A stretch of DNA of 64,000 nt, taken from contig CP137669.1 in assembly GCA_037976565.1 (NCBI GenBank), forward strand, positions 39,520,912 through 39,584,911. The letters are read 5' to 3'. Position 1 is the first letter of the stretch, and each line of letters begins with the position of its first letter. This document shows, one piece after another, positions 11,655-23,380 of this stretch. The notes under the pieces were generated by a model. The model did no database searches and was not told the DNA's origin. It was given only the letters and a program-made list of their open reading frames with translations. This stretch comes from Mesocentrotus franciscanus (lineage: Eukaryota; Echinodermata; Echinoidea; Camarodonta; Strongylocentrotidae). The position numbers and the translations under genes are program-made.

Positions 11655-12445
11655 CATTCAACTTGATATTGTCAGTCCATTGCCGCAACATTAATCCCTT
11701 TGTGTATTCTAGCTAAATCACTTCTCAATTTCATTCTGGTATTATGCTATAGAATAAGCTCTAATGAGCTCAAATTTGAAAGAAAACTAACTATATACGG
11801 TATTGACTTTGATTCACCTTCAAAACTTATGTTTACATTGGTGAATAGATTGTAATATTTTCATCAAAGTGCTTGAAGCCTTAGGTAATAAATGGAGTAT
11901 AACATATTCACATCAGTGGCTATTATGGCTTTTCTCATCAAATGAAGCAAGTTTTGAATAACCACTTTGCACAAATACATTATTTTTCGTCAGATATTCA
12001 ACCAAAAATTTTGTTTGACGTCAAACAATTCATCAAAGTTATTTTTCCTACATGCTATGAAAAGGGGAGTCGAATTTCATGGTGTGTACAACTGGCATGG
12101 ACTGGCCTTATAAATAGTTTTGTCTCAAATGCACATAAATTTCATAAATAAAATCAATCATTGCAACACAAAAACTTATTAAAGCACCGCATACATATTT
12201 GTATACCAGATCACTTCATTCAGCAAAATCAAGAGAGATAGGGTATAGAGAGAGGGCGTATGATACGTCTTAACAGCAAGCTATGCTGAATCTCAAACAA
12301 ATTAACTTCATCGAACCTGAAATCTTTTTGGCAAGATAAAAGGAAAAGGACATGTCAGCAGGGGGATTTAGGTCAAAATGGTAATCAAGGCTCAATCAGA
12401 ATTAATTCTCTACAATTTCCCGAGAAACGTTTTAGGAACTTTTTT
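11655..12445. other. Unannotated stretch
   Basis: No match to other parts of the window and no ORF with recognisable sequence. Confidence 0.6.
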
Positions 12446-12446
12446 T

Positions 12447-12500
12447 TTCTCTCTCTCTCTCTTTCTTCACTCACTCTTTTTCCCCCTCTCCCTTTCTCAG
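12447..12500. repeat. CT-rich tract
   Basis: (CT)n core with TTTC and CCCT interruptions. Confidence 0.85.
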
Positions 12501-12864
12501 CCAGTCTATGCATGGTAGATAGATTAAAATCATTTGATGAAAATACTATTAAAAATGTATTCAAAAGTGTCTGGGGCAGCAGCACAAAAGGAGTGGAAAT
12601 TTTGTATTTTACCAATACAACAAATATGTTTAAAATGAGATCATATGAATGAAATTGGAGAAAAAAGAAAAACTACCCTTTTAACACAGTTCATGATCAT
12701 AATTAATATTGCAGATGTATGTTGTTTTTTGAGCATTGATTTTTACACACTATTCAACCACATTTCATTAAAAAAAACAATCCAGAATGCATTCCTTTTC
12801 TTAAAGCGTTGATTCATATACATAAATTCAAAATACATTTGGATTATAAAAAAAAATAAAAAAT

Positions 12865-12897
12865 GGATTTCTCCTTTCTCCCATTCTCTCCCTCTCA

Positions 12898-12928
<31 letters not shown>

Positions 12929-13033
12929 TCCACACCCCCTCACTCTCTCTCTTACCCCACCCTCTCTCTTTCCCCACCATCTATCTTTCCTCTCTCTTTT
13001 TCTCTCTCTTTTTTTGCTCTCTCTCTCTCTCCT
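12865..13033. repeat. CT-rich tract
   Basis: About 170 bp of polypyrimidine DNA with a pure (CT)n core at 12898-12922. The overlapping 60- to 97-codon frames on both strands are Ser/Leu or Arg/Glu translations of the repeat. Confidence 0.9.
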
Positions 13034-13507
13034 CAAAGTGAGTGATGCGGTGATGTGGGTATCTTTAGATCAGAGACACTAATCCAACCCTTTTCCTCTT
13101 TCATTTCATTTTGGTTACATGTTTGTTGCTTGAGGGTAATACCATAATGAGGGAATGAAAGATTGTAATGTGAGAAGGAACAAGACTATTTAGCCTCATC
13201 TTTCCATCCTTTAATGGTGAAGGCTTGCAAGTATACTGTAATGCCAAGGAGAATCGGTAATCTCCTTGGTAAATCCAGAAATTATTATGTACATGAAATC
13301 TTGGCAAATTTTGTGAGTGGTTCAGATTAATTGAATGGAGTTTAACGGAGAAAAGTAATTTAATTACAACTGAAAAATCTGACCAAAATAAGAATTTGTA
13401 CACTTCATGATAGTTTCTTGCCATGATAATCACTCTTGTATACTATTTGCAAAAGTTTCCTGTTTCATGGGAGTTTCTACAGGGTGCATTTTAGCCCGCA
13501 ACTGGGT
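13034..13507. other. Unannotated stretch
   Basis: No gene or known repeat seen. The 110-codon minus frame at 13101-13433 has no recognisable motif and no counterpart. Confidence 0.55.
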
Positions 13508-14045
13508 TTCAAGACACTATGTCCCTTTTGCAGCCAACATCAAATTCTGTAGAACTTTGCAGAAATTATGAATATGTCATGTATGTCCTATCTGTGAAAT
13601 TTAAACGTTAGCAGTGTCCTAATATTCAAATTATGCAAGGAAACCCGTTTACTTGCTAGACTTCACTGTCAGACACTATTGAGTGACTGACTGGCTTTTT
13701 CATCTTTGGTAATAACATACATAAAATGAACTGTAAAGGGTACATGAGCATTTGTCTACATCAATAACCCACTTCTTGTAATGGCCAAAATTAAACTGAT
13801 TGAATCTTTGCGCAGCATAAAACATACGACCATTTGGTACAATGGTCTGAAAAATCAGACTATTACTTACTGGCTCTATAGCTCCAAAGTCGATTCGACA
13901 ACTAATAGTCGTTATTTTCCCACTTAAAGACATTTTCAAGCCCCCTCTTTTTTAGGGAAGTTCTAAATTAGTATTGTCTTTCAAAAGCCGTTGGAATTTA
14001 ACCTTTTCATTTTTTTGGCCTGCAAATGGGACATAGTACCTTTAA
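13508..14045 (-). repeat. TTAA-type TIR element, family M, copy 1
   Basis: The right edge CAAATGGGACATAGTACCTTTAA mirrors the left edge TTCAAGACACTATGTCCC (its outer TTAA decayed to TTCA). It is collinear, in reverse orientation, with 36632-37171 and 25767-26275. On the minus strand it carries a 79-codon frame (13939-13700) nearly identical to the frame in the 36.6-kb copy. About 540 bp, non-autonomous. Confidence 0.88.
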
Positions 14046-14048
14046 AGT

Positions 14049-14345
14049 TGGGATTGCTTCAAATTATCAAAAAGTCTCATGCCCCTAATTAATTTGGATT
14101 ATATTAAAACCGACACAACACTGAATGTTTGCATGATATTCATTTCTTTTGGCTGTTCGTTATGTTTGATGCCACAAAAGTTTCTGATTTCTGGTATTCA
14201 TAATGCCTTGTCTACTCTCGTTATATATCAGGGTACATTCACATGGAACTCTCCTCCCACTGAGGTAAATAATTCCCAATCCTTAAATAATTTTAAAAGA
14301 AAATATAGAAAACTCCTGCTGGAAACAAATGAAAAGACATCATAA
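14049..14345 (+). pseudogene. Relic of non-LTR retrotransposon reverse-transcriptase C-terminus
   Basis: The frame at 14079-14345 ends with YQGTFTWNSPPTEVNNSQSL followed by NNFKRKYRKLL. This pattern (YxGxxxWNxLPxEvknsxSlxxFKrkyrk) is familiar at the C-terminus of RT proteins of many animal LINEs, in the Jockey/CR1/Rex range. The remaining 50 residues upstream are too diverged to place and the RT catalytic region is absent. The piece starts directly after the family M element, so M may have inserted beside or into the LINE. The AT-rich DNA to about 14620 could be its 3' UTR. The assignment rests on pattern memory, not a search. Confidence 0.5.
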
Positions 14346-15560
14346 GTACTTAATTATAAACACTAAATTAACTTTTTTTTTTGTTCTCCGTTGTAGTTTG
14401 CTGTGTTCTGATATTTTTCATGTTGTCATTTTGAATGATGTACCAGTATAGCCACTTATAAGGGCTTTTCCTTTTTGGCTGCTAGCTTCTTTTGCAATAT
14501 TCTGAACATATTTTATCCATGTATTCTTAATTGTAAATCCTCCTACTGTATGTGAATGTGTTGTTAAATTGATGTAATATTGCTAGTCTTCAAGAAAGTG
14601 GATTTCTATTCCTTACGCTTCAGAAAATTCCTGTATCGGTAATTTGAGTAAATCTCTCATAAAACTTAACTGTTTATAACATAAACCAGAACGATTCCAT
14701 GCCGATAGATCATAAGCTTGGAAATGGGTATGATGTATTTTTCATTAATTTAATTGAATTGATACAGTGATTGTCAACCCCTTCCCCTAAAACCTTAATT
14801 CCTTGATCATACCAATGCTACCACATAATCTTGCAAATTTTCCTCCTTTCTTTCAAATTCATTCTAAGAACCATTGAGTGAAATAAAACTAGGTCTCAAT
14901 TGTGTTATATTGGTAGAACGTGATTAGCTTCACATCAACCTTTTCCGATGAAATGTAATTGCCCTAAACAGTAGCACAATAAAAGGTTAGTCATTGCTCT
15001 TTTTCTTTGTGATACCACGAACAATAGGAAATAATTCTCAGATGAAATTCATTTATTCTCAAAGTCATTGATCTATGAATGCGGTCTGACAAATAGGAGG
15101 CCATTTTGTCTCATCAAATCAGTGAGGGAAATGATGAAAAACACATCCGTAAAGTGGGATGGTTATTCTTCAAATATCAAATGACCTCAGACTATTTTCA
15201 TGAGAGATTCTAATTGTGATTGAATTGAATGAATTGAATGCCCTACTTTTGTATGAACTGAATGGGATGTGAGTGACAAGTTTTGATTTGTATCTCACCA
15301 CAGAGTTGCTGATTTGTCAGCAACTCTGTGGTGTCCCTTGGAAGAAAAGAAAAGTTCTCAGAATTAAAAAAACTGGAAAAAACTCTTTTGTTTGCTTTTA
15401 TGATCTTTGGATGATACATCAAAATAGTGAAAAAATATTCCCCACCGGTTATTTTTATTGAAAATGTAAACCCTTTACTTGCCAAGTGTGCCATTTGACA
15501 CAGACAACTGGAAATAATTAACAATAAGATTAGCAGAATGAACTGAGAGTGCAACAACTA
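14346..15560. other. Unannotated stretch, possible LINE 3' UTR at its start
   Basis: No supported gene. Contains a perfect short hairpin at 15296-15333, listed separately. Confidence 0.5.
15296..15333. other. Perfect 17-bp hairpin with 4-nt loop
   Basis: CACCACAGAGTTGCTGA, loop TTTG, then its exact reverse complement. The flanks do not extend the stem. Function unknown; it could be the relic of a tiny inverted-repeat element. Confidence 0.8.
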
Positions 15561-15843
15561 GAGGTGTCCTGGTCTAGTGGATACGTCACCGGACTGTGGA
15601 TCACAGGGTTCGCAGTTTGAGTCCCGCCGTGGCACTAATGTCCTTTGGCAAGACATTAATCTACATTTGCCACTCTCCATCCAGGTGTTAAATGGGTACC
15701 GGTAGGAAGGAATTCCCTGAATGCTGTGACACCGATATCGGTAGCCTAGCAGAGCGGGGGTAATATTGGAGCACCCTGGGCACCTTCAATAATATAATGT
15801 ATTATTATTATTATTATTATTGTTGTTATTGTTATTGTTGTTA

Positions 15844-15877
<34 letters not shown>

Positions 15878-15880
15878 CTA
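15561..15880 (+). repeat. tRNA-derived SINE, copy 1
   Basis: It starts GAGGTGTCCTGGTCTAGTGG; the pol III A box is TGGTCTAGTGG (15570-15580). The B-box region near 15607-15625 is degraded (GGTTCGCAGTTTGAGTCCC). The tRNA-unrelated body has CTTTGGCAAGACATTAATCT, GCCACTCTCCA and AAATGGGTACCGGTAGGA. It ends in a long (ATT)n/(GTT)n tail (about 15783-15877). Head and body match copies at 17893, 23741, 29755 and 42393. Confidence 0.9.
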
Positions 15881-16439
15881 ATGAGCTATTTGTGGTGTTA
15901 TTCAGAACCAAACTACTGTTAGATCACATTTACATATCATTATTGAAAAATACCCAAAATATGAGAAAAGTATTTGATGAAAAGAAGATTTAAGAAGAAT
16001 CAAAGAAGAATGCATGATAGCGTAAGGCCTTTTTTCTATCTTATGCAAATTAGTAGCGAAAAAACAACAGAGTAATCAAATCATATTACTGGTACTTGAG
16101 AGTCCTATCGTATTTCCAGTTCATCCGAAGTCTGCTATACCGTTTCCAATCCTCAGTTTCGAGATATACAAGCTACTTTAAAAGAAAAAAATTTAACGGA
16201 TGTTAGATCTTATTAAATAGAATTTAATGACTTTCAGTGTTGAGGGTGGTGCCTAATGTCTTTGTAGAGCAAGGCCATGACTTACTAAGGTGAAGGGCAT
16301 TGGAGTGCAAGAATGAATGTAGGAGCATTAGAATATAATGGAATGATGAGTGGAAAGAACAATTAACATGAAATGAGGGGGAAAGGGAAAAGAGAATGGA
16401 ACTTGAAAGGAAAATGAAATAATAGAATAAGATAGATGT

Positions 16440-16462
16440 CCAGAGAGAGAGAGAGAGAGAGA
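16440..16462. repeat. (AG)n microsatellite
   Basis: CAGAGAGAGAGAGAGAGAGAGAG. It gives rise to the Leu/Ser-rich minus frames around it. Confidence 0.9.
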
Positions 16463-16479
16463 GAATAGACAGTGTATGT

Positions 16480-16780
16480 ACAACATTACACCAGTTATAA
16501 CCGAGTGGCCCAGAAGCATCACTGAAACATGAAGGATCTACCCATTCACACCTGGGTGGAGAGTGGCAAATGGAAATTGATGGCTTGCTATAGCCTAGGA
16601 TGTTACTGATGCCAAACTCAGATTTCAAATCTCAACCTTTTGATTGAATATTAATAATGATATTAATAACTGGATTTGTATAGTGCCTGATGAATCGGCA
16701 TATCTCTAGGATAGTGTCCAACAGATAATCGTTTGCACATTCTCCACTCCCTAAGGAGCATAATTATTATGCCTGGTGTC
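16480..16780 (-). repeat. Degraded tRNA-type SINE fragments
   Basis: CACCTGGGTGGAGAGTGGCA at about 16550 is the reverse of the SINE body block. At 16660-16770, GGATTTGTATAGTGCC and CATTCTCCACTCCCTAAGGAGCAT match the 3' body of the reverse copy at 42393. Between them the sequence is too decayed to align, so these may be one old copy or two. Confidence 0.6.
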
Positions 16781-17892
16781 ATTTTTCAGATGTAGGCCTA
16801 CAAAATGCTGAATATATCCCATTTTTCAATATCATGCTATCAAAAGTTTGATTACACAAAATGAAAATTAATCAATCTTTTCTTCTACATATCATTTCCA
16901 CCAACGATTGTTTCCTTTTTTCATCAGCATACAGTGAAACAAGCCAAGACCATTGAACAATAGGTTGAGGTTTATGACCCATTTACCCTGACACCAAAAG
17001 AAGCAAACATGATTGATGCAGAGCTCTCTCACTTTGTGGTTTTCCTTCTCTGAGATCATCTCTTTTGTAATAGGGGTGAATTCTTGAGGCAGAAAGCTGT
17101 TAGAATTTGGACTTGTGAATGGGCATAATCAGATGGAATGATGGTTACAAGGTTGGGCTAGGCAGAGACCTGTTTTCAGCTCTCTTGGTTGCAAAACCAA
17201 GCCTATGGTATTGTCATTGCTTTCTGGTTTGCTATTATTTCACACACAATAGCAAATACCTTTTTGAAATCCTGATTTTAGCCCCAAGGTTATCAGTTTT
17301 CTGGGATTGAAAAAAAAGATGTACAGTATGCTATTTGGTTGATAATTATAAACACTAAAGCCATATAAGTTGCTATACATTTATTTCACCAAGATAAAAA
17401 TACCTGGAGAGTCTATTTTTTTCCAACAGTTTTGGATAATGACCCAAAACAAGTTTTATTAATCACATTTACAGTATATAAGTTTATATTTACAGTTTAT
17501 AAAGAAAAGTACCTTATAAAGGCAAAAATAGAACCTACAATCCTCATCTTACTCCTTCATGTCACAGGCATGAACAAGATTCTTGTAAATTGGAGATAAA
17601 TATATGGCCTAAAAGAAGAAATATGTAAAGTCCCCTCCCCCAGAAAAGAAACCAGCATATAGTTCTGCTAACTTTACAGTTACCATTAACTTGCACTTCT
17701 ACTTGGGGAGTATTTATAGAATAATTGCTTACAATTTCATGAACCATAATATTGATGTAGGTCCCATAGGTCCCACAAGATTAGCCCAAGGAAGGACCAA
17801 AGTCTTGATACATGTATGACAATGGACATGACTGGGTCATTCACTGGTCTTTGCCCTGGCAAACTGTCAGGTCAGAGAAGTTGGCGGCCACA
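16781..17892. other. Unannotated stretch
   Basis: No shared repeat, gene or RNA recognised. Confidence 0.6.
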
Positions 17893-18188
17893 TTATAATA
17901 ATAATAATAATAATTACAGTGCTTATATAGCGCCTAACACTTACTTTATCAGAAGTCTCTAAGCGCTCTACAATAATGCAGCATAATTACCCTGGCTTTA
18001 GCAGTGCAGCTGTTACGCTGCGTTTCAAGGAATAAATTCCTACCAGGTACCCATTTACTTCACCTGGGTGGAGTGTAGCAAATGTAGATCAATGTCTTGC
18101 CAAAGGACATTAGTGCAGCGGCGGGACTCGAACCACGGACCTTGTGATCGACAGTCCGGCGACGTATCCACTCGACCACAACACCTCT
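17893..18188 (-). repeat. tRNA-derived SINE, copy 2
   Basis: Reverse orientation: the (AAT)n tail comes first (17893-17914), then TTATATAGCGCCTAACACTT and CTAAGCGCTCTACAATAATG. Next come CACCTGGGTGGAGTGTAGCA and CTTGCCAAAGGACATTAGTG. Then the B box (GACTCGAACCACGGACC) and the tRNA-like head ending CACTCGACCACAACACCTC. It is nearly full length and the pol III boxes are well kept. Confidence 0.92.
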
Positions 18189-18885
18189 ACGGTGAGGATG
18201 AAATCTATAATTTCAGTAATATCTATACTTTTTAAATGATTACAAACATCTATAATCTCCATTATGCAGGGCTCCTCAGTCCACACTATCATTGTTAGAT
18301 GGGGCCTCGGATTAACCGTTTTTAGTCTTTATTTAAGAATGCATGAGCCCTGTGTAAAAAGAAATCAAAATTTTTGGGGTCTGGACCTAGATTTTGAGGC
18401 CCATGTTTAAAAGTGTCGAGCCTTGCATTGTGAGTCAATATTCACACGAGGGACAAAGATGAGTCTGCTGTCCAATCACCATATCAACACTGAAGAGTGA
18501 AGAGCACATGGAAGTTGCGGCAACGACAGACCAGACTCCAATTTCAAATACATCCTAAAGTTCACTGCCCTCTATAGCATTAGCAACTGTTATCTCTCTG
18601 CCCGGTGAGTCTGGCCACTCAATCCTGCTTCAGAGCGAACAGTTTCTCTGCCAACTGTGCCCTTTTTTTGCTCGTTTTCCTGGGATTGAAACTCTGGCAA
18701 GTCTGGAGTTACTGGAAGAAGGAGGAACCTTGAATTCTATCTTATGTACATAACCTGAGGGGGGCTAGACATATCCACTGTTGGGAATGCTATTCTTCCA
18801 TATGTTTATGGTCCTTTGACCATTCTGGAAGCTTCACTTGTTTGCACTTTCAACATCCTCAAGAAAAAAATAAACGCAAGCACAA
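18189..18885. other. Unannotated stretch
   Basis: Somewhat richer in G+C than its surroundings (18450-18720), but no ORF or known repeat is recognised. Confidence 0.55.
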
Positions 18886-19105
18886 ACCCTTGTCAGTCGC
18901 TGTGTGGGTAACAGTGTCTGCACAGTGAGACTAGGCTTAGAGCATACTGCATAGGATCTGTACTTTAGCTGCTTGATGACACAGCCAGAGACTGTTAGGG
19001 CTAGGCTCTGCTCAAGGCTTTAGGAATTGTGGTACAGTGTCAAATTAGAGACTGTGCCCGCAGACTACAACTGAGACTGGTCTTGAAATAGTCTGTTCTG
19101 TAAAA
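18886..19105 (+). repeat. Dispersed repeat U, copy 2
   Basis: Collinear with 10898-11135: CTGCACAGTGAG, AGAGCATACTGCATAGG, GTACTTTAGCTG, GGGCTAGGCTCTGCTCAAGG, GAATTGTGGTACA and TTGAAATAGTC. Confidence 0.75.
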
Positions 19106-21966
19106 TAGGACTCCTGCAACGTTATTGATGATAATTTTCAATGATAGGAAAGAATTAGACTACGATATTTCATTTGCTGGCATAGACTACGTAGTGACCA
19201 CTTGGAACTTGGGAGACATTTGGCAATAGATTGAACTGTTAAAAAAAGCTTTTTTTTCAAGCATATTAAAATGAATAAAAACGTTGATGACACCAGACAA
19301 TTTGAAAACTGAACAAGAATGTTTGTGGTACATTTATTTGTTTAATTTCATGTTCAGAGAGATATCTGTTTATTAGCAACCTTTTGTATTTCTCATAGAT
19401 TTTTGTATTTTCAGTTCCCTGTCAATCATATAAATCTCCTGATTCTACTCATAAATGTACAAATACAATCATACATGCATTCTGCATATAAAGATAGATT
19501 TGAAGTTTAGTGCCCCCTTCATGTTCATACAGCTTGCCTTCCAGTCTGTACTTATGTTTTACAATCTGAATAGTTCACGTGGGCATTGAGACCAAGGAAT
19601 TATACATACCCCTTTTAGCCCTTGATCTGATGGCGAAGACTGAGCAGAAAGAAACACCGTGAGATGAAGCAGCCCACAACTCCAAACTTTGTTAAACCAG
19701 GAAGGAAAACTCATTAAGCCTGAAAGCCAGCCTACATTCCAATCGGCTTGAGGTACCTCGGCTTGACCACATAACCACAGTGAGGTGCCAGTGCCCTGCC
19801 TACCAGGGTCCTACCATGTGTCAGGGGCGTAAACAAACCCCCTCCAAACTTTCTTTCTCGCCCCTGCACGTGCGGGGCTGATTGGGCCATGTGCTGAGTA
19901 ACCACAGAGGGCTTCATCGCTCCTTAGAATTCGGCCAGGACCTTGAAATTTTAATCTTTAAATTAATTAGAAAAACTTGGACGTGTTAGATCCAGGTCAC
20001 TATTAAATCATCCAGCCTCATTTTTATGATTCAGATTCTTGGAATTAACACCACAGTGCCCCCAAGGGTGTCTTTACAATCAACTGAAATACAAACATAG
20101 TATTAGTAAGAAAGCTTTTGAAAATTGTTTTGCCTTTTCCATTCACATGCTCACTTCCGCATGTTGTGATTATTTAGGAAGTATTTGTGTCTTTGTGTTG
20201 ATAAATCCCAAATTACCAATTCATTTTAAAAGAAAATTCCTTGTAAAACGGTTCAAAGACTGAATCAAACAAAGGTTACACAGTCGCAGTGTTATATAAA
20301 AGTATCCAATAAATTCACAAATATTGACAAGAAACAAAAATTGAGATTAGAAATGAAGAAGAATTGTTCTACATATTGCACTTCAAATTGATACGGTACT
20401 AAATCTAAACTAATTTGGATTATAAAGTAAAGAGAGAAAAGGAGAAATGAAAAAGGACGAGCTGGGGAAGACGACAGAGAGAAGACGGTTTAGGTAATTA
20501 ATAAATGAGGTGACACCTTTTTATAATGAATTGATGCACAATTAAAACACTTTCTAATTCAATATGTTAATTGTTGTTTTCAACATATATGAATTATCGT
20601 AACAAAATAGAGTACCGTATTCATTCTTTTGAAAATGTGCCTTACAAACACAACTTTACGAGGAAAGAGAGGTATACATGTAGAGCATATTTTCATAATC
20701 CATTGATCTGTAGGATATCTTTGCTGTGATTGCACTGTACCTCATACCAGTGGTAGTTATTGCTCAGAAGAGGGACCTGTGTAACCTTTCTCTACATGGG
20801 TCTATTTGCAGCATGCCGCTTTCTGCCTCAAAGGGATTAAAGAAAGGGATTAACGCCTCCTAGCAGGAAGGTTACGATTCTCGCACCCAGGGGGAGGCTC
20901 CTAATTCACTTCACCTTGAAAAAATGCAGAAATTTGGAAACGTTGAGTGATAAAACATTACATTTTTCAATATACCGGTACTCTGCTTGGTGAATAGTTC
21001 CCCTTGTTTATCTGCCTCTTACTTGTACGCAAGAGAATTTGGGGAGGTTGAAACAGCATGGTGTGGAGAGGTTGATAAGGGCTTACAGTGAAGGCGGCCT
21101 AGTGTGAGCGTTTTGTCCCCATCCGTTGGAGCCTTGGAGTAGGGCTATAATTGGCTGAAGTGTTGATGTTATCATTTTCCTAGAATCTACAATGATTTTC
21201 CTCTTGGGCAGATAAAAAATGAACCTGACATTTGAAAAGAATCATAACAATCGTATTTTCTTGTTTATGCTATAGTATAGGCACTGTATGATTCAATATA
21301 GGCGGGTTTTCCAAAGGATAATAAATAGGCTTACAAACATTAAAAAGTTGCAAATTAATTTAATTAATTAATTCACACTCTAAAATAAAATGATCAGATC
21401 GAGGTAATATATCTCAAGATTGTCCTATATACTTTTCTGTGTACACTACAGGTCAACAGCAAGACATGATTTCAAAGGCAGTAAGTTTTATATGTAATCA
21501 GCACATATTATCTACCAACCATAATGCCAACTGATGTCTCCTCTCCTTACAGTATAACCAAGGAGATACAAACTGAACATGCAGTTAACATACAAACAAA
21601 ATGATTGTCTTGAAAATAAACGAGAACTGCAAAGGTGTTATGATGACTGAACGACGTACTATGTAGTGATACTATCAGAAGTGCATGGTATGATTCACAT
21701 TGGTCATGTACAGTGAGAAACTGATAGTGATACTACGATGAGCACACAAGAGGGACAGAGAAAGATGCGGAAAGACAGGGAAAGAGGAGGGGGGAGGGGG
21801 AGAGAAGAATTTCACAGGTTAGAAGGAAAGGAGAATAGGAAGAGCTCCGCTGAATGACAGTAGGACCCCAGTGACCCCAACCTGTGAGGTCGATAGAATC
21901 ACTCTGTCTTGCTGGTATAAAGGCGCTGTCAGCTCTCATTGCAGCAGGTGTCATGTTAGCAACTTA
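19106..21966. other. Unannotated stretch
   Basis: Nearly 3 kb with no element shared with the rest of the window and no recognisable ORF. It contains a purine-rich patch at 21745-21815 and an AATTAATTAATTAATT palindrome near 21357. The 19600-19950 section is more GC-rich but its frames show no motif. Confidence 0.55.
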
Positions 21967-22365
21967 GGGTGTGTTTATCGTCCAATTTTTCCGCCTAGAA
22001 TCAGTGTTTTTCAAACGTCTTTCAGGCAAATTTTTAAGGTGATAAACGCAAAGCCTTTTTCATACGTCTTTAGAAATGGGTATTATTGAAACGCCGAAAA
22101 AAGTGTGTTTTGAATGTAACATAGAGCCAGACTCACGTTTCTGAGAGATGATAAACGCAAAGCTGTTTTGAACCACACATACAAATCGGACCTTCCCAGG
22201 CTAATCTGCTTCCCGGGTCAAACGGCGCAAAGCAGCTGCGTAGAGACAAGGCCTTTATTTCGAATCGTGAAGAGTCGATAAACGCAAAACACGTTTGTAT
22301 AGTGGGGTTCGATATGTACATATATAAACGCTGATTCTGAGTGGCAAGACACGATAAACGCACCC
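21967..22365 (+). repeat. TIR element, family R, copy 1
   Basis: The left end GGGTGTGTTTATCG and the right end CGATAAACGCACCC are inverted repeats. The interior repeats GATAAACGCAAAG or its complement several times and shares CCTAGAATCAG, AAACGTCTTTCAGGCAAATT and CAAACGGCGCAAAGCAGCTG with 48734-49128 and, reversed, 63092-63521. About 400 bp, no transposase. Small frames shared between copies are shadows. Confidence 0.88.
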
Positions 22366-22784
22366 TATGACAGCTAGCCTCATTGGGTGGATGCTAAAAT
22401 ACGAATGGAAGATATGAATTTGTAAAAAGTAGTCATCACTATACGTATTTGGACTTCATTGGTAATAGTCTGTGATGTAGTGCTGGACAACTTTCCCAGT
22501 TGTTTCAACACACAAATTGATGAATAAAATGTCATGTTTTTCAAAATGTATGACTCAGGAAGGTCTTGTATTTTCAAAGGACCTATCATAATAATTACCG
22601 GTATGCTATGAATAGCATATCGTGATAAGTTCCCCAAGGGAGAAGGCACTCAAGGAGAAAAAAGGAAATTAGTGATATTTACTAATACAACAAACAGGAG
22701 AGTTGTCCATGACCACTTCACAATCCGCTCACCAAATTGCCAATTTGAAATTTTCTTGGATTTAGTGATGTTGTATTACAAACA
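22366..22784. other. Unannotated stretch
   Basis: No gene or shared repeat seen. Confidence 0.55.
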
Positions 22785-22905
22785 TTCATAACTCCCTTAT
22801 TATTGGTCTGATTTATTTCAATCTTTCGCCATTCTGTTTCTCTTATTTTTTTTCTGTTTTCATACAAATGTACTTATTACAAAGGTTGCATTAGTCTATA
22901 AGGAC
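22785..22905 (-). repeat. Dispersed repeat fragment (TTAAAGGGGAAGTCC-like superfamily)
   Basis: ACATTCATAACTCCCTTATT, ATTGGTCTGATT and GTTTCTCTTATTTTTTT are shared with 50500-50632, and in part with 3058-3176. Confidence 0.65.
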
Positions 22906-22920
22906 ATTCTTAGAAACTAG

Positions 22921-23380
22921 GACCCCGTTCTCACTCACTTTGCAAGTGGTCTTAGTTAGACCGCTCCAGAGGAACGGGTCTTGAGGAACGGTTTGCAAGG
23001 GTTCACACTCCGAGCAGTTTTTTTATGGCTCAAACCGCTCCACGGGTCAAAGTGGTCTTGTTGCTATGGCAGCTCAGGTCAGCGGGTAAATTTTTTCGCG
23101 CGCGGAATACTAAGCGTATGTACCGTACTACATGTTTCGCAAGGAACGTCACTAGCTCACTTCCGTTCAAAGTACGCTTCCGTTCACACTCGCACGTTTG
23201 AGCGCTCCAAACCGCTCTTAATAAGACCCGTTCCTCAAGACCATCTCCCGAGGTGGTCTTCTGGAGCGGTCCAGAAGTCCACTTCCTGGACCACTTTGAC
23301 CGTTCTCACTCACCTAAGAACCGCTCCTGAGGAACGGGTCTTAGTTAGACCGCTCCAACGAAGTGAATGAGAACGGGGTT
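22921..23380 (+). repeat. TIR element, family Q, copy 1
   Basis: It starts GACCCCGTTCTCACTCACTT and ends AAGTGAATGAGAACGGGGTT, an inverted repeat of about 20 bp. The subterminal TTAGTTAGACCGCTCC block occurs near both ends. The interior is full of ACCGCTCC/GGAGCGGT and GGAACGGGTCTT motifs in both orientations. Copies at 29057-29510 and 45664-46114 are very similar. The 129-codon frame 22981-23370 lies within the repeat and is broken in the other copies. Confidence 0.92.

Noticed and set aside
14079..14345. Intact host gene
   Set aside because: The only recognisable part is the LINE-type C-terminal pattern; there is no upstream domain.
22981..23370. 129-codon frame within family Q copy 1
   Set aside because: The same region in the other two Q copies carries frameshifting indels, so the frame is accidental.
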